Shown piece after piece: positions 52,208 through 61,193 of a stretch of 64,000 bases of DNA. A program made the position numbers and the translations under genes. The stretch comes from Pseudoalteromonas sp. CO133X (lineage in GTDB: Bacteria; Pseudomonadota; Gammaproteobacteria; Enterobacterales; Alteromonadaceae), in contig SGPE01000024.1 in the NCBI GenBank assembly GCA_004208945.1, positions 62,001 to 126,000 of the forward strand, read 5' to 3'. The number at the start of each line of letters is the position of its first letter. The first letter of the stretch is position 1. The notes beneath the pieces are model-generated. The model had not been told where the DNA came from. It made no database searches and was given only the letters and a program-made list of their open reading frames with translations.

Positions 52208-53560
52208 ATGATTGAATACCCTGTTGACCAACTTCCGCAGCTCATTGATGAGCTATTACAGTGTGATACCACCACGCGTAAAAACAAGTTACTTGCTGAT
52301 GCCAAAGAAAAACTCTCTACAGAGCATCTTTCGCTTTTATTTGAAGCCTTACCTAAAGAGCAACGTTTAGAGATATGGCAGCTACTTGATGAAGATGCAC
52401 AACACGAAATTTTCATTAATTTAGGTGGCGATAGTTGTCGTTGGCTATTACAAAGCTTAGATGAAGCTGAGGGTTTCAAGTTACTTGATGAAGTCAGTGT
52501 TGAAGAGTTACTTGAACTTGAAGAAATCATCCCTGAGCGGTTTGTTGATTATGCCCGTCGCCAACTCGATGAAGTTCAAACAAAACAATATGAGTTAGCA
52601 CAACAATATAATCCAGAACAATTAGGTCACTGGTTAGATTTTGATGCCTTAAAAGTGTCGGAAAAGCTCACCGTAGCAGGTGCCCGTAAGATTTTTCAAA
52701 AAGGATTACCGCAATATACCGAAGTTATTTATTTAGTGAGCCGCAAGGGCACATTGATCGGTGAAGTGGCAATCAATACTCTATTTAAAGCCAACGATAA
52801 CGACAGCTTACTTGATTACGCGAACCTTGATGTGTCGGCTTTGCATGCGGATGATGACCTATACGAAGCTGCTGAAGTGGTTATTCATAGCGAAAAAATG
52901 GCCATGCCGGTGGTGAATGCCGACAACAAACTGCTAGGCCGCTTATCAGTGTCATCGGCGTATGAATTGCGCCAAGAAGTAACCGACGAAGCCGCTGCTA
53001 AAGCCGGTGGTCTTCGTGAAGACGAGGATCTGTTCTCAAGTGTAACAAAGTCTGCAAAAAACCGCGGTATTTGGTTGGGTATTAATTTGGCTACTGCGTT
53101 TTTAGCTTCTTGGTTTATCGGCTTATTTGGCGCGACCATTGAGCAGGTTGTAGCACTTGCGGTACTGATGCCTGTGGTTGCGTCGATGGGCGGAATTGCA
53201 GGAAGCCAAACGTTAACGGTTATTGTGCGCGGTTTAGCACTAGGTCAGGTGACAGACTCTAACCGCAGAGCATTATTGAAAAAAGAGCTTAGAGTGGGGG
53301 CATTAAATGGGTGTGTATGGGCGTTTGTAATTGGTGTGCTCACTTACTTCTGGTTTAACGACGGCATGCTGAGTTTAACAATTACGATTGCCATACTATT
53401 AAACTTAGTTGCTGCATCACTATCAGGTGTAGTGATCCCGTCTATTTTGGACAAACTTAAAATAGATCCTGCACTTTCGGGCTCAGTTATTTTGACTACA
53501 GTTACTGATATTGTCGGCTTTGTCACTTTCCTTGGTTTGGGTAGCTTACTGCTACTTTAG
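52208..53560 (+). CDS. mgtE: MgtE-type magnesium channel
   Basis: About 450 residues. N-terminal superhelical domain (ALPKEQRLEIWQLLDEDAQHEIFINL), tandem CBS domains (about 145-260), a plug helix and five membrane helices. The pore signature PVVASMGGIAGSQTLTVIVRGLALG is intact, with the Mg2+-binding Asp of VTDIVGF in the last helices. MgtE homodimers pass Mg2+ and are closed by Mg2+ bound to the cytosolic domains. ATG 52208 is preferred to TTG 52202. A strong terminator follows. Confidence 0.93.
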   Translation: MIEYPVDQLPQLIDELLQCDTTTRKNKLLADAKEKLSTEHLSLLFEALPKEQRLEIWQLLDEDAQHEIFINLGGDSCRWLLQSLDEAEGFKLLDEVSVEELLELEEIIPERFVDYARRQLDEVQTKQYELAQQYNPEQLGHWLDFDALKVSEKLTVAGARKIFQKGLPQYTEVIYLVSRKGTLIGEVAINTLFKANDNDSLLDYANLDVSALHADDDLYEAAEVVIHSEKMAMPVVNADNKLLGRLSVSSAYELRQEVTDEAAAKAGGLREDEDLFSSVTKSAKNRGIWLGINLATAFLASWFIGLFGATIEQVVALAVLMPVVASMGGIAGSQTLTVIVRGLALGQVTDSNRRALLKKELRVGALNGCVWAFVIGVLTYFWFNDGMLSLTITIAILLNLVAASLSGVVIPSILDKLKIDPALSGSVILTTVTDIVGFVTFLGLGSLLLL

Positions 53561-53571
53561 CGTCAAAAAAT

Positions 53572-53603
53572 AAATAAGAAGCCTTTATAAAGGCTTCTTA
53601 TTT
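53572..53603 (+). terminator. Terminator of mgtE
   Basis: A perfect 32-bp palindrome (15-bp arms AAATAAGAAGCCTTT and complement) 11 bp after the stop codon, with a T-rich right flank. Confidence 0.85.
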
Positions 53604-53695
53604 AATTACATTTGTAACAATAAATTAAAAAATCACTGTCAAAATTAATTCTTTTTTGTTACTTTTTATGTGTGTACTCACTGAGAAAGTAGTGA

Positions 53696-54601
53696 ATGAA
53701 AAATAGATTAATGCTGTTATTACTCGGTTTGTTGCCTTTTCAGAGCTGTGCTTCTGAAAACTTCAGTGACCATGAGGTTTATTGCGCGCAGCAAAAGCAA
53801 TTAAGTTGCCTAGACTATATCAGCCTACAACTCAAAAACAGTGAGCATCATTCAGACCGTTGGTATGAAATTAAGTCGTATCAGTTTGATTATTATTATG
53901 ATCAAATGGACTTTCTTACCTTAAAAGAACATACCGAACCTTTCATTCAACTAACTGAACTGCCTCAAGTATTTCAAGTTCAGGTGTACTTTTATTATGC
54001 TAAATCAATGCACTACCTCGGGGAGCATGATGTCGCTCAAAAGTACGCAACTAAAGCGTTTGAAAAGCTACAGGCTATTTTTGACTCGTTTGGTAATCCA
54101 ATGCGCATGGTTGAATTGGCAAATTTACAGCATGTATTTGGTAATAAAGAAACGGCTTTACAAATTCTTGATAAAGCCGAGCGTCGATTTGGTAAGAGCA
54201 AAGACCCTATTTTTCATTTTGAGTTGTCATCAAATAAAGCCCATGTATTTCATTCTTTGGGTGATTTAGAGAGTGCTTTGAACAGTAGAGAGGCCGCAGT
54301 TGACTGGATTTTAAAAACCAGTCATGCCCGTAAAATAACCCTTGCACTAGGGAACTTGGCACGTACTCATCAATTATTAGAGCATTACTCAAAAGCGGCG
54401 CATTATTATCAACAAGCACTTGAGCATATGAGTGAATCGACTGATCAACTTATTCTCGCTATCTATAAGTTACGTTTAGCTGAGCTAAACTGGCAAGCAG
54501 GTAATCATGAGCAAGCTGTTAAGTGGTTTAAGCAAGTGCATAAAGACGATATTCGTCAAACGCATACCGCTCTTTATACACAGCTTAAAAGTGCGCTTTA
54601 G
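53696..54601 (+). CDS. Exported TPR-repeat protein
   Basis: 301 residues. N-terminal signal sequence with LLLLGLLPFQSCAS; the FQSC is a poor lipobox, so type I cleavage after CAS is as likely. The rest is helical repeat sequence: FYYAKSMHYLGEHDVAQKYATKAFEKL, LQHVFGNKETALQILDKAERRF, NKAHVFHSLGDLESALNSREAAVDW, GNLARTHQLLEHYSKAAHYYQQALEHM. TPR proteins act as scaffolds; no partner is visible. The stop overlaps that of the convergent gene by 4 bp. Confidence 0.75.
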   Translation: MKNRLMLLLLGLLPFQSCASENFSDHEVYCAQQKQLSCLDYISLQLKNSEHHSDRWYEIKSYQFDYYYDQMDFLTLKEHTEPFIQLTELPQVFQVQVYFYYAKSMHYLGEHDVAQKYATKAFEKLQAIFDSFGNPMRMVELANLQHVFGNKETALQILDKAERRFGKSKDPIFHFELSSNKAHVFHSLGDLESALNSREAAVDWILKTSHARKITLALGNLARTHQLLEHYSKAAHYYQQALEHMSESTDQLILAIYKLRLAELNWQAGNHEQAVKWFKQVHKDDIRQTHTALYTQLKSAL

Positions 54602-55146
54602 ATAGAGTAAAAGCAGCCTGATTTTTCAGCTTCGCCTGGCGCTAAAATTTGCAAATGAGTCGATTCACCCTGCTGCATCATAGGTTTCATAGCCTCATCA
54701 AATAACTTAGCCGCTTTTTCCATCTGTTTAGCTTGCTCATTTAACGCTTTAAAGTCGGCATCATGAGAAGCAATGAGCGAATCAAGTTTATGAGTTAATG
54801 CATCTTGCTCTTTTAATAAATCTTTGTTGATTCTTAGGTGGTTTTCATCTTCTACCACGGCCTTTTCTGTAATTGCTTCTATTTGCTGTGAATATTCTGT
54901 GACTTGCTGCTCCATATCAGTGAGGGGCAGCTCCAGTGATTCAAGCTTTTCTTGCTCACGCTTTAATTGTTGATAGGCGGCGATTTGCTCGTTGTTTAAC
55001 GTGCCTTCATGCACTTTTTTACAGTCCTTAAAGGTGATAACACGGTAGCTGTTATCGTCAGTTGTTGTGCTTGCGTTAGAAAGGCCAATACAGGCAGTGG
55101 TGGCTGCGGCTAATAGAGCTGATGCTGTGATGCGTACTAAATTCAT
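54598..55146 (-). CDS. Exported coiled-coil protein downstream of BaeR-like regulator
   Basis: 182 residues. Signal peptide ending in a SNAS-type site (an alternative lipobox TTAC at 16-19 is possible). Residues 50-160 are a charged heptad-rich coiled coil (QLKREQEKLESLELPLTDMEQQVTEYSQQIEAI). The C-terminus has a lone Cys in SGCFYSI, and another Cys lies near the N-terminus (FKDCKKV), so a disulfide is possible. It begins 61 bp after the response-regulator stop, so it may belong to that operon and be periplasmic. Function unknown. Confidence 0.7.
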   Translation of the reverse strand: MNLVRITASALLAAATTACIGLSNASTTTDDNSYRVITFKDCKKVHEGTLNNEQIAAYQQLKREQEKLESLELPLTDMEQQVTEYSQQIEAITEKAVVEDENHLRINKDLLKEQDALTHKLDSLIASHDADFKALNEQAKQMEKAAKLFDEAMKPMMQQGESTHLQILAPGEAEKSGCFYSI

Positions 55147-55206
55147 AATGCTGTCCTTAATGGGTTGCGTTATTAAGTTAGTCGCAGCAAGTGTGAAAAA
55201 AGTTGG

Positions 55207-55902
55207 TTAAATTTTAAATTTATAGCCAACACCATAAATTGACTCAATATAATGATTTTGAGGATCTGCAACCGTGAGCTTCTTACGTAGGTTTTTAATG
55301 TGAGAGTCAATACTGCGCTCATAGCTTTCAAAGTACTTACCTTGTGTTAGCGTGAGTAAGTCTTGTCGTGAGAATACCTTGTTGGGTGATGCGATTAAAA
55401 TTTTCAATAAACTAAACTCATTGATGGTCAGTTTTAGTTCTTCATCTTTTACCAGCACTTTATGTTCACTTGGGTTTAGGACAATTGTACCTGCTTGAAA
55501 AGTGCTGCGGGTGTTAGTCGGCATACGGCGGCGTTTTAAAATTGCTTTCACTCTTGCCATCAGCTCTTTTGGTTTAAAAGGTTTAGTTACGTAGTCGTCT
55601 GCACCTACATCAAAGCCAATTAAATGATCAATTTCTTCTACGCGAGCGGTAAGCATTATTATGGGGACATCGCTGGTTTGTCTTATTTTACTGCAAAGCT
55701 CAATACCATTAACGCCAGGTAGCATAATGTCTAAAATAATAAGGTCAGGATTAAGCTCGTTTACTGCATTGAGAACCAAGTTACCGTCGTGTATTAAACT
55801 AGTTTGATACCCTTCAAGGTACAGGTATTTTTCGAGAAGTTCGGCAATTTTAACTTCATCTTCAATTATTAGTATGTGCTGCTTAGCTTGGTTTTCTGAC
55901 AT
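55207..55902 (-). CDS. OmpR/BaeR-type response regulator
   Basis: 231 residues. Receiver domain with Asp in LIILDIMLPGVNG and Lys in YVTKPFKPKEL; C-terminal winged helix with NEFSLLKILIASPNKVFSRQDLLTL and SYERSIDSHIKNLRKKL. It starts 4 bp after the kinase stop. The closest layout is BaeR, which controls envelope-stress genes. Likely targets include the divergent intradiol dioxygenase gene or the coiled-coil gene downstream. Confidence 0.92.
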   Translation of the reverse strand: MSENQAKQHILIIEDEVKIAELLEKYLYLEGYQTSLIHDGNLVLNAVNELNPDLIILDIMLPGVNGIELCSKIRQTSDVPIIMLTARVEEIDHLIGFDVGADDYVTKPFKPKELMARVKAILKRRRMPTNTRSTFQAGTIVLNPSEHKVLVKDEELKLTINEFSLLKILIASPNKVFSRQDLLTLTQGKYFESYERSIDSHIKNLRKKLTVADPQNHYIESIYGVGYKFKI

Positions 55903-55906
55903 ATTA

Positions 55907-57436
55907 TTACGCCTCTAGAAGCGGTAGTTTTAGCGTTATACACAGACCGCCAAGGCGGCTTTTAGTTGCATTTATTTGACCTCGGTGGGCGAGAACTATT
56001 TTTTGACATATTGCTAAACCAAGGCCAAAACCACCTGTTTTGCGGTTACGTGAGCTATCTGTTTTAAATAGTCGATCAAATAGCTTGTCAAGAGCATCAT
56101 CAGGTACCCCAGGGCCTGAATCCTCGATAGATAAAAATACATGTTGTGTGGTTATGGTTAGATCTAGCCACACGGTTTCGTGCTCGTCGGTATAGCGTAA
56201 ATTATTTTCTAAAATATTTTGTAGTACTTGAGTCAGACGGTTTTGATCAGCGTTGATCATGACTGCTTGCTCAGGAAAAGTGGCATTGAGTGTGAGGTTC
56301 TTTGTTTGAAACTTTAGTTCATATTTACGAGCCAATGAAGCCGTTAATGCTTTAAAGTCTATAGCTTGCATTTGGTAACTAAAGCTGTGTCTGTCTAGTG
56401 TGCTCACCTTGTGTAAATCATTCACCAACCGACTCAATAAAGCGACCTCTTCTTGTAGTGAGGTAATGGCTTTTTGATTTGGTTCGATAATACCGTCATT
56501 AATGGCTTCGAGTTCGCCTTCTAAAATGGTTAGCGGTGTACGTAATTCATGTGAGATATCCATAATCCACTGGCTTTGTTGAGATTCAAAGCGTCTTAAC
56601 TCTGTAGCAATACGATTAAAATCATCGGCAAGCGTGGCAAATTCATCACTAGTTTTAATACTGATTTTAGTATCAAACTTACGTTCGGCAAGCGAGTTTG
56701 CAGCTTGCTTAAGCTGACCAATTGGATTCGTAAAGTGACGTGCAAGTAAGTAACTAAACAATAGCGAAAGTAGTAATCCAATGCCTGCAGCCCATATACT
56801 TATATTTATTTGAGTATTTAGATAATGCTTAGTGAGTGCACTAAGGTGACTTCGATTGGCATGTAATTGTAGTTTAGCGACCAGTTTTCCGTCTAAGTTG
56901 ATCGCTTGCTCATTTATAATCTCGGTTGTGATGTTTTGGCCAATTAATGTATTGCCATTTGCATCCACTAAAGTTAGTCGTTTTTCAAAAGGAATAAAAT
57001 TGTCGGCCATGGGGTCACTATGTGGCGGAGGCCTCATACCTTCAAAGCTGGGAGGCTCACCCAATGCGGGTGGCTTATTAAATTCATTCGGTGGTGGTCT
57101 GTTGCTCGCCATCTCAGGGGGCGGCATTTTTCCATTAGGAGTGACACCTGCATTAATGGGCATGGTTGGCGAAAACAGTAAGCGGCTTGAATGAAAATTG
57201 CGATTTATTAGCTCATACCACAGTGCTTTTGAATCGATAAACATGCCAATGGAACCCGTTTGTTGGTACTGCTGGTTAATTTCTGTAGCAATACGGTGAA
57301 AGGCTTCGTTATCTATATCTGCAAAGACATTATTAAGCATGCGCTTGTTAGCCAAGGCATTTAAACCAAACATAGTGAGTACAAGTAGTACAATAATGAT
57401 TAGGTTAGCAATAAATAATTTGTGAATTAACTTCAT
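55907..57436 (-). CDS. BaeS-like sensor histidine kinase with Pro-rich periplasmic insert
   Basis: 509 residues. N-terminal helix, a periplasmic domain (about 30-205), second helix, HAMP (about 235-290), HisKA with DISHELRTPLTILEGELEAI, and HATPase with NILENNLRY, SIEDSGPGVPDDAL and GLGLAICQ. Residues 97-142 of the sensor domain are strikingly rich in Pro, Met and Glu (GKMPPPEMASNRPPP, KPPALGEPPS, MRPPPHSDPM), unusual for this family and possibly a metal- or ligand-binding loop. First gene of the kinase-regulator operon, divergent from the dioxygenase. Confidence 0.9.
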   Translation of the reverse strand: MKLIHKLFIANLIIIVLLVLTMFGLNALANKRMLNNVFADIDNEAFHRIATEINQQYQQTGSIGMFIDSKALWYELINRNFHSSRLLFSPTMPINAGVTPNGKMPPPEMASNRPPPNEFNKPPALGEPPSFEGMRPPPHSDPMADNFIPFEKRLTLVDANGNTLIGQNITTEIINEQAINLDGKLVAKLQLHANRSHLSALTKHYLNTQINISIWAAGIGLLLSLLFSYLLARHFTNPIGQLKQAANSLAERKFDTKISIKTSDEFATLADDFNRIATELRRFESQQSQWIMDISHELRTPLTILEGELEAINDGIIEPNQKAITSLQEEVALLSRLVNDLHKVSTLDRHSFSYQMQAIDFKALTASLARKYELKFQTKNLTLNATFPEQAVMINADQNRLTQVLQNILENNLRYTDEHETVWLDLTITTQHVFLSIEDSGPGVPDDALDKLFDRLFKTDSSRNRKTGGFGLGLAICQKIVLAHRGQINATKSRLGGLCITLKLPLLEA

Positions 57437-57610
57437 AGTTCTGAAAAAACAATACGGGCAATCTTCACTATAATGCAGCAGCTTCTATGATGTCTATTTT
57501 ATGGCATATTGTTCATACACACTCTATAGAAACACCATCATTTCTCCACATTATCTCTACATTTGTTCATTAAACTTTGTATCGTTTTCGCAATGTTGGC
57601 AAAGAGGTAG

Positions 57611-58483
57611 ATGATGAAATTAAAACCAGAACTATATTCGCGCAGAAAAATGCTTAAAACTTTGGGGGTATCTGTTGCAGCTGTGCCTATGCTTGCGTTT
57701 TTAGGGTGTAATTCAGATGGCATGGGATCAGTGCCTACGGCTGACTCTAATACCGACACTGATACAGGCTCAAACGACACATCAACGCCCACGAATGACA
57801 GTGACTATGTTGCTGGCACCACGGCACTCATTACCGAAGATTTTCCGGATGATAGTCTTTTTGCTACGGCTTCCTCTTGTGTTGTGGCGCTAACTAAAGC
57901 AACAACCGAGGGACCCTGTTATTTTCAAGCTGATTCAGATGAGGATATTTCTCAGGGGTTAACTGGTCTGCCTATGATGCTTTGTTTACAGCTTATTGAT
58001 AGTGATTGTAACCCGCTTGCTAATCATGAAATTTCAGTATGGCATTGTGATACGCGTGGTATTTATTCTGCAGATACAAGTAGCAGTTCAGATAGCGGCC
58101 GTTTTGCTGGTGACTTTTGTACCGGAGGAGATCAAGAAGCTGAGCTCAGCACTTGGTATAGAGGTTCATTAATTACTGATAGTAGTGGTCGAGTGAATTT
58201 TAAAACGCACTTTCCAGGCTGGTACTCTGGCCGAACAATTCATATTCATTTTAAAGTGACAAACAATAATATGGACTCGGTTATAAGCCAATTTTGTTTT
58301 AGTGATGAGTTTGCTAAAGAAATTTGTACAACCCATAGTGAATATAAATCTCGTGGTGAACAAGATACGACACTTGCAAGTAACGACAATGTATTTGGTC
58401 GTGATTATGAACAATTTATTATGAATACGGCAAAAAATAGTGATGGCACGTTATTGGCGTACCATACTATTCAAATAAGTTAA
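57611..58483 (+). CDS. Exported lipoprotein intradiol ring-cleavage dioxygenase
   Basis: 290 residues. The N-terminus has both a twin-arginine motif (SRRKML, 10-15) and a lipobox (FLGC, Cys33), so it is probably exported folded and lipid-anchored. A Ser/Thr/Asp/Asn-rich linker (about 36-68) follows. The domain keeps the non-heme Fe3+ ligands of the family: Tyr152 (WHCDTRGIY), Tyr205 (FPGWYSGR), His211 and His213 (IHIHF). Cytosolic members cleave catechol or protocatechuate; extracellular ones may act on aromatic polymers or catecholates. AGAGG precedes the ATG. It has its own terminator and is divergent from the BaeS-like kinase. Confidence 0.85.
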   Translation: MMKLKPELYSRRKMLKTLGVSVAAVPMLAFLGCNSDGMGSVPTADSNTDTDTGSNDTSTPTNDSDYVAGTTALITEDFPDDSLFATASSCVVALTKATTEGPCYFQADSDEDISQGLTGLPMMLCLQLIDSDCNPLANHEISVWHCDTRGIYSADTSSSSDSGRFAGDFCTGGDQEAELSTWYRGSLITDSSGRVNFKTHFPGWYSGRTIHIHFKVTNNNMDSVISQFCFSDEFAKEICTTHSEYKSRGEQDTTLASNDNVFGRDYEQFIMNTAKNSDGTLLAYHTIQIS

Positions 58484-58498
58484 TTGATCATTGTAGGC

Positions 58499-58539
58499 TA
58501 GGGCGTGTTAGCACTGGTTGCTTTCACGCCCTATTTTTT
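58499..58539 (+). terminator. Terminator of the dioxygenase gene
   Basis: TAGGGCGTG (58499-58507) pairs with CACGCCCTA (58525-58533), then six T residues. Its right end overlaps the stop codon of the convergent TonB receptor. Confidence 0.85.
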
Positions 58540-61057
58540 AGAAGTTATAAGTGATGTTACCGTAGATGAAACGGCCATCTAAACTATAAGGTGTAAACGC
58601 ACTATAAGTGAAAATTTGATTAAAGTCGCTGTAACCTATGTTGCTTACAGTATCTTGTGGGTACTGATCAAATAAGTTGTTTGCGCCAACAGCAAATTTC
58701 CATTGTGCAGATGGGCGGTATGCCACCTCTAAATCAGTGATCCATTTTGCATCAATGACTTCATCACCTTCTGGTGTGCTTGATGTATCCACCACTTCGC
58801 CGTAACGCGTGGCGCGAAGTGTTGTTTGGAAGTTTTCAACGTCCCATGTTGCAGACAAGTTCCACTTATTTGCTGGCGTGCCTTCTTCAAAGCGAGTAAT
58901 TTCACGACGCGCAAAGTATTCGTAGCTATCACCAAGGGCTTCAAGCTCAGCAGGGTTTTCTTTAACATGAGTAACTTCGGTGTCATTAAAGTTAACAGCT
59001 GCACTTAAGCGTAAGTCACCGTAGTTTTCTAATCCTAATGAATAGGTTGCAACAATATCAACACCTTGCGTACGTGAATCAATGGCATTGGTAAAGTAGC
59101 GAACGCTTTGAGTATTTTGCTCACCAGCCCCGGCTAAAATAGCTTCTACGGCAGGGCCACTTAAGTTTTCAGACAACACAATACGGTCATCAATGTCGAT
59201 ACGATATGCATCAAGCGTTAAGCTAAAGTTACCTTGCGTAAAAATAAAGCCCGCAGTCATGTTGACTGATTCTTCTGCATCAAGGTCACGAGCACCCAGT
59301 GCGCGTGCCGCAGGTTCATCAACAGGGAACAAACCAACTTCACTTGGAATACCATTTTCAAATACCGTGCTTACCGATTTGTAAGACGTTTGTGCAAGTG
59401 ATGGTGCTCTAAACCCAGTACTAATTGCACCACGCAGAGACAATGATTCATTTACGCTGTAACGAGAAGCCAGTTTTGATGTAAAAGTACTACCAAAGTC
59501 ACTGTAATCTTCAAAGCGGCCAGCAAGAACCACATTCCAGTCGCTTGTGAGGTAGGTATCAAACTCAGCAAATACAGCGACATTATGGCGGCTTTCATCA
59601 GTTGCACTGTCAGGTGAAAAGCCTGCTAAAACTTGTGCCCCACCGGCAGCAACAGGGTTGCCTGCATCATCAAGTACCGTGATATAAGAAGCTGTTTCAC
59701 CTGCTTTAATCTGGTAGTTTTCGTGGCGATACTCAGCACCAATAGTAACAAACACATCGTCAGGTAAGCCTAAATCAAGCGTGTTGCTGGCATCCATGTT
59801 AACTAAGTATTGCTCGTACACAAGCGCACCGTTATCAAACTCCGTTGGGCTATTTACGCCCATTGACGTGTTTAAACTGTTGCTAACACCTAAACCAAAG
59901 TCATTACGACCATAGTTGCTGCTTAGATCCCATGTCCATTCATTCGTTTCGCCGTTCAGGCCAATAGCAAATGAGTAGTCATCTACGTCGGTATCAATTT
60001 GTGGTAAGAAACCGTCAGGATATACGTCAGGTAAGTTACGAGAGTCTTTTGCACGGCGGTAAAAACCAGCTGAATTACCTTTACGGTTTGAGTAACTAGC
60101 AAATGAATACAGCGATAACGTGTCGTTAAACTCATAACCTAGGTTATAGAATAGGGCGATATCTTCAATATCGGCTTTACCAAAACGGTGATTATAGCGG
60201 TCAAAGTCGAATTCACGTGGGTCTAGGTTACCGTTTGCATCGCGGCTATATTGTTCACGCTGGTCAATACCTGAGCGGTTAGTTGGCTCGTTATTACGTG
60301 ATTCAATTGAAATATTAATAAAGCCATTATCTGCAAATGAGAAACCCGCATTAGCGCTTGCGGTGCGCGAAATACCATCGTTTAACTTGCGGTCAGCGCC
60401 TTTTGCAAAGCTTAAGTTGCCTTCGCTATCTGTGCTTGTGCCTAATAACTGTGGCGAGCCTGCCATTTGTGTGTCGTACTCACCATAGGTGTAGCTTACA
60501 CTACCGCCTTCGTCGGCATCTTTTAGTACAATGTTAATTACACCAGCAATGGCGTCTGAACCATATTGCGCAGCTGCGCCATCACGCAGTACTTCTACGC
60601 GTTTAATTGCTGAGGTAGGAATATTATTTAAATCAACCGCCGTTGAACCACGACCCACTGTACCACCTAAATTTAATAGTGCACCCGCATGGCGGCGTTT
60701 ACCGTTGACTAATACCAGAGTGTGATCAGGTGCAAGGCCACGTAATACCGCAGGTTTCGCATGGTCAGTGCCATCGGCAAGGGTTGCACTTGGGTAGTTA
60801 AAACTAGGTAACTGAGAGGCAAGTACTTGGCTAATTTCAAGCTGACCTGTGCTTGCTAAGTCGCGGCTTGTTAATAAATCAACCGGAACAGTACTTTCTG
60901 ACAAGCTACGTAAACTACGACGTGTGCCCGTCACTGAAATAACTTCAATATCTTTTGCTGTATTTTCAGCAGGTTGCTCAGCAGCGATTGCAGTCACTGA
61001 TGCAGCAAGCGTACTTGCGATTGCAAGTTGCAAAGGTAATTTGTTGAATAATGCCAT
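58538..61057 (-). CDS. TonB-dependent receptor
   Basis: 839 residues. Signal peptide ending AIAA, N-terminal TonB-box-like EVISVTGTRRSLRSL, plug domain (about 55-180) with AVLRGLAPDHTLVLVNGKRRH and AIKRVEVLRDGAAAQYGSDAIAGVINIVLK, then a barrel ending in FIYGNITYNF. The plug wording NGKRRHAGALLNLGG is common in large marine receptors for carbohydrates or other organic ligands rather than classic siderophores. The ligand is unknown. It is convergent with the dioxygenase gene; no shared promoter exists, so a functional link is only positional. Confidence 0.88.
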   Translation of the reverse strand: MALFNKLPLQLAIASTLAASVTAIAAEQPAENTAKDIEVISVTGTRRSLRSLSESTVPVDLLTSRDLASTGQLEISQVLASQLPSFNYPSATLADGTDHAKPAVLRGLAPDHTLVLVNGKRRHAGALLNLGGTVGRGSTAVDLNNIPTSAIKRVEVLRDGAAAQYGSDAIAGVINIVLKDADEGGSVSYTYGEYDTQMAGSPQLLGTSTDSEGNLSFAKGADRKLNDGISRTASANAGFSFADNGFINISIESRNNEPTNRSGIDQREQYSRDANGNLDPREFDFDRYNHRFGKADIEDIALFYNLGYEFNDTLSLYSFASYSNRKGNSAGFYRRAKDSRNLPDVYPDGFLPQIDTDVDDYSFAIGLNGETNEWTWDLSSNYGRNDFGLGVSNSLNTSMGVNSPTEFDNGALVYEQYLVNMDASNTLDLGLPDDVFVTIGAEYRHENYQIKAGETASYITVLDDAGNPVAAGGAQVLAGFSPDSATDESRHNVAVFAEFDTYLTSDWNVVLAGRFEDYSDFGSTFTSKLASRYSVNESLSLRGAISTGFRAPSLAQTSYKSVSTVFENGIPSEVGLFPVDEPAARALGARDLDAEESVNMTAGFIFTQGNFSLTLDAYRIDIDDRIVLSENLSGPAVEAILAGAGEQNTQSVRYFTNAIDSRTQGVDIVATYSLGLENYGDLRLSAAVNFNDTEVTHVKENPAELEALGDSYEYFARREITRFEEGTPANKWNLSATWDVENFQTTLRATRYGEVVDTSSTPEGDEVIDAKWITDLEVAYRPSAQWKFAVGANNLFDQYPQDTVSNIGYSDFNQIFTYSAFTPYSLDGRFIYGNITYNF

Positions 61058-61193
61058 TATTGATTCCCATCTGACTTATCTATTTTAGCGCAGTGTAAAA
61101 CGCATAATGGGAACAAACAAATAACATAAAAGTATAGTATATGTGTAACTAACGCGACTTGTTAATTAGTTTTTTACGTTGTTAATTATGTGT

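Noticed and set aside
58483..58538. Dioxygenase and TonB receptor as one functional operon
   Set aside because: The genes are convergent with a terminator between them, so co-transcription is impossible; only proximity remains.
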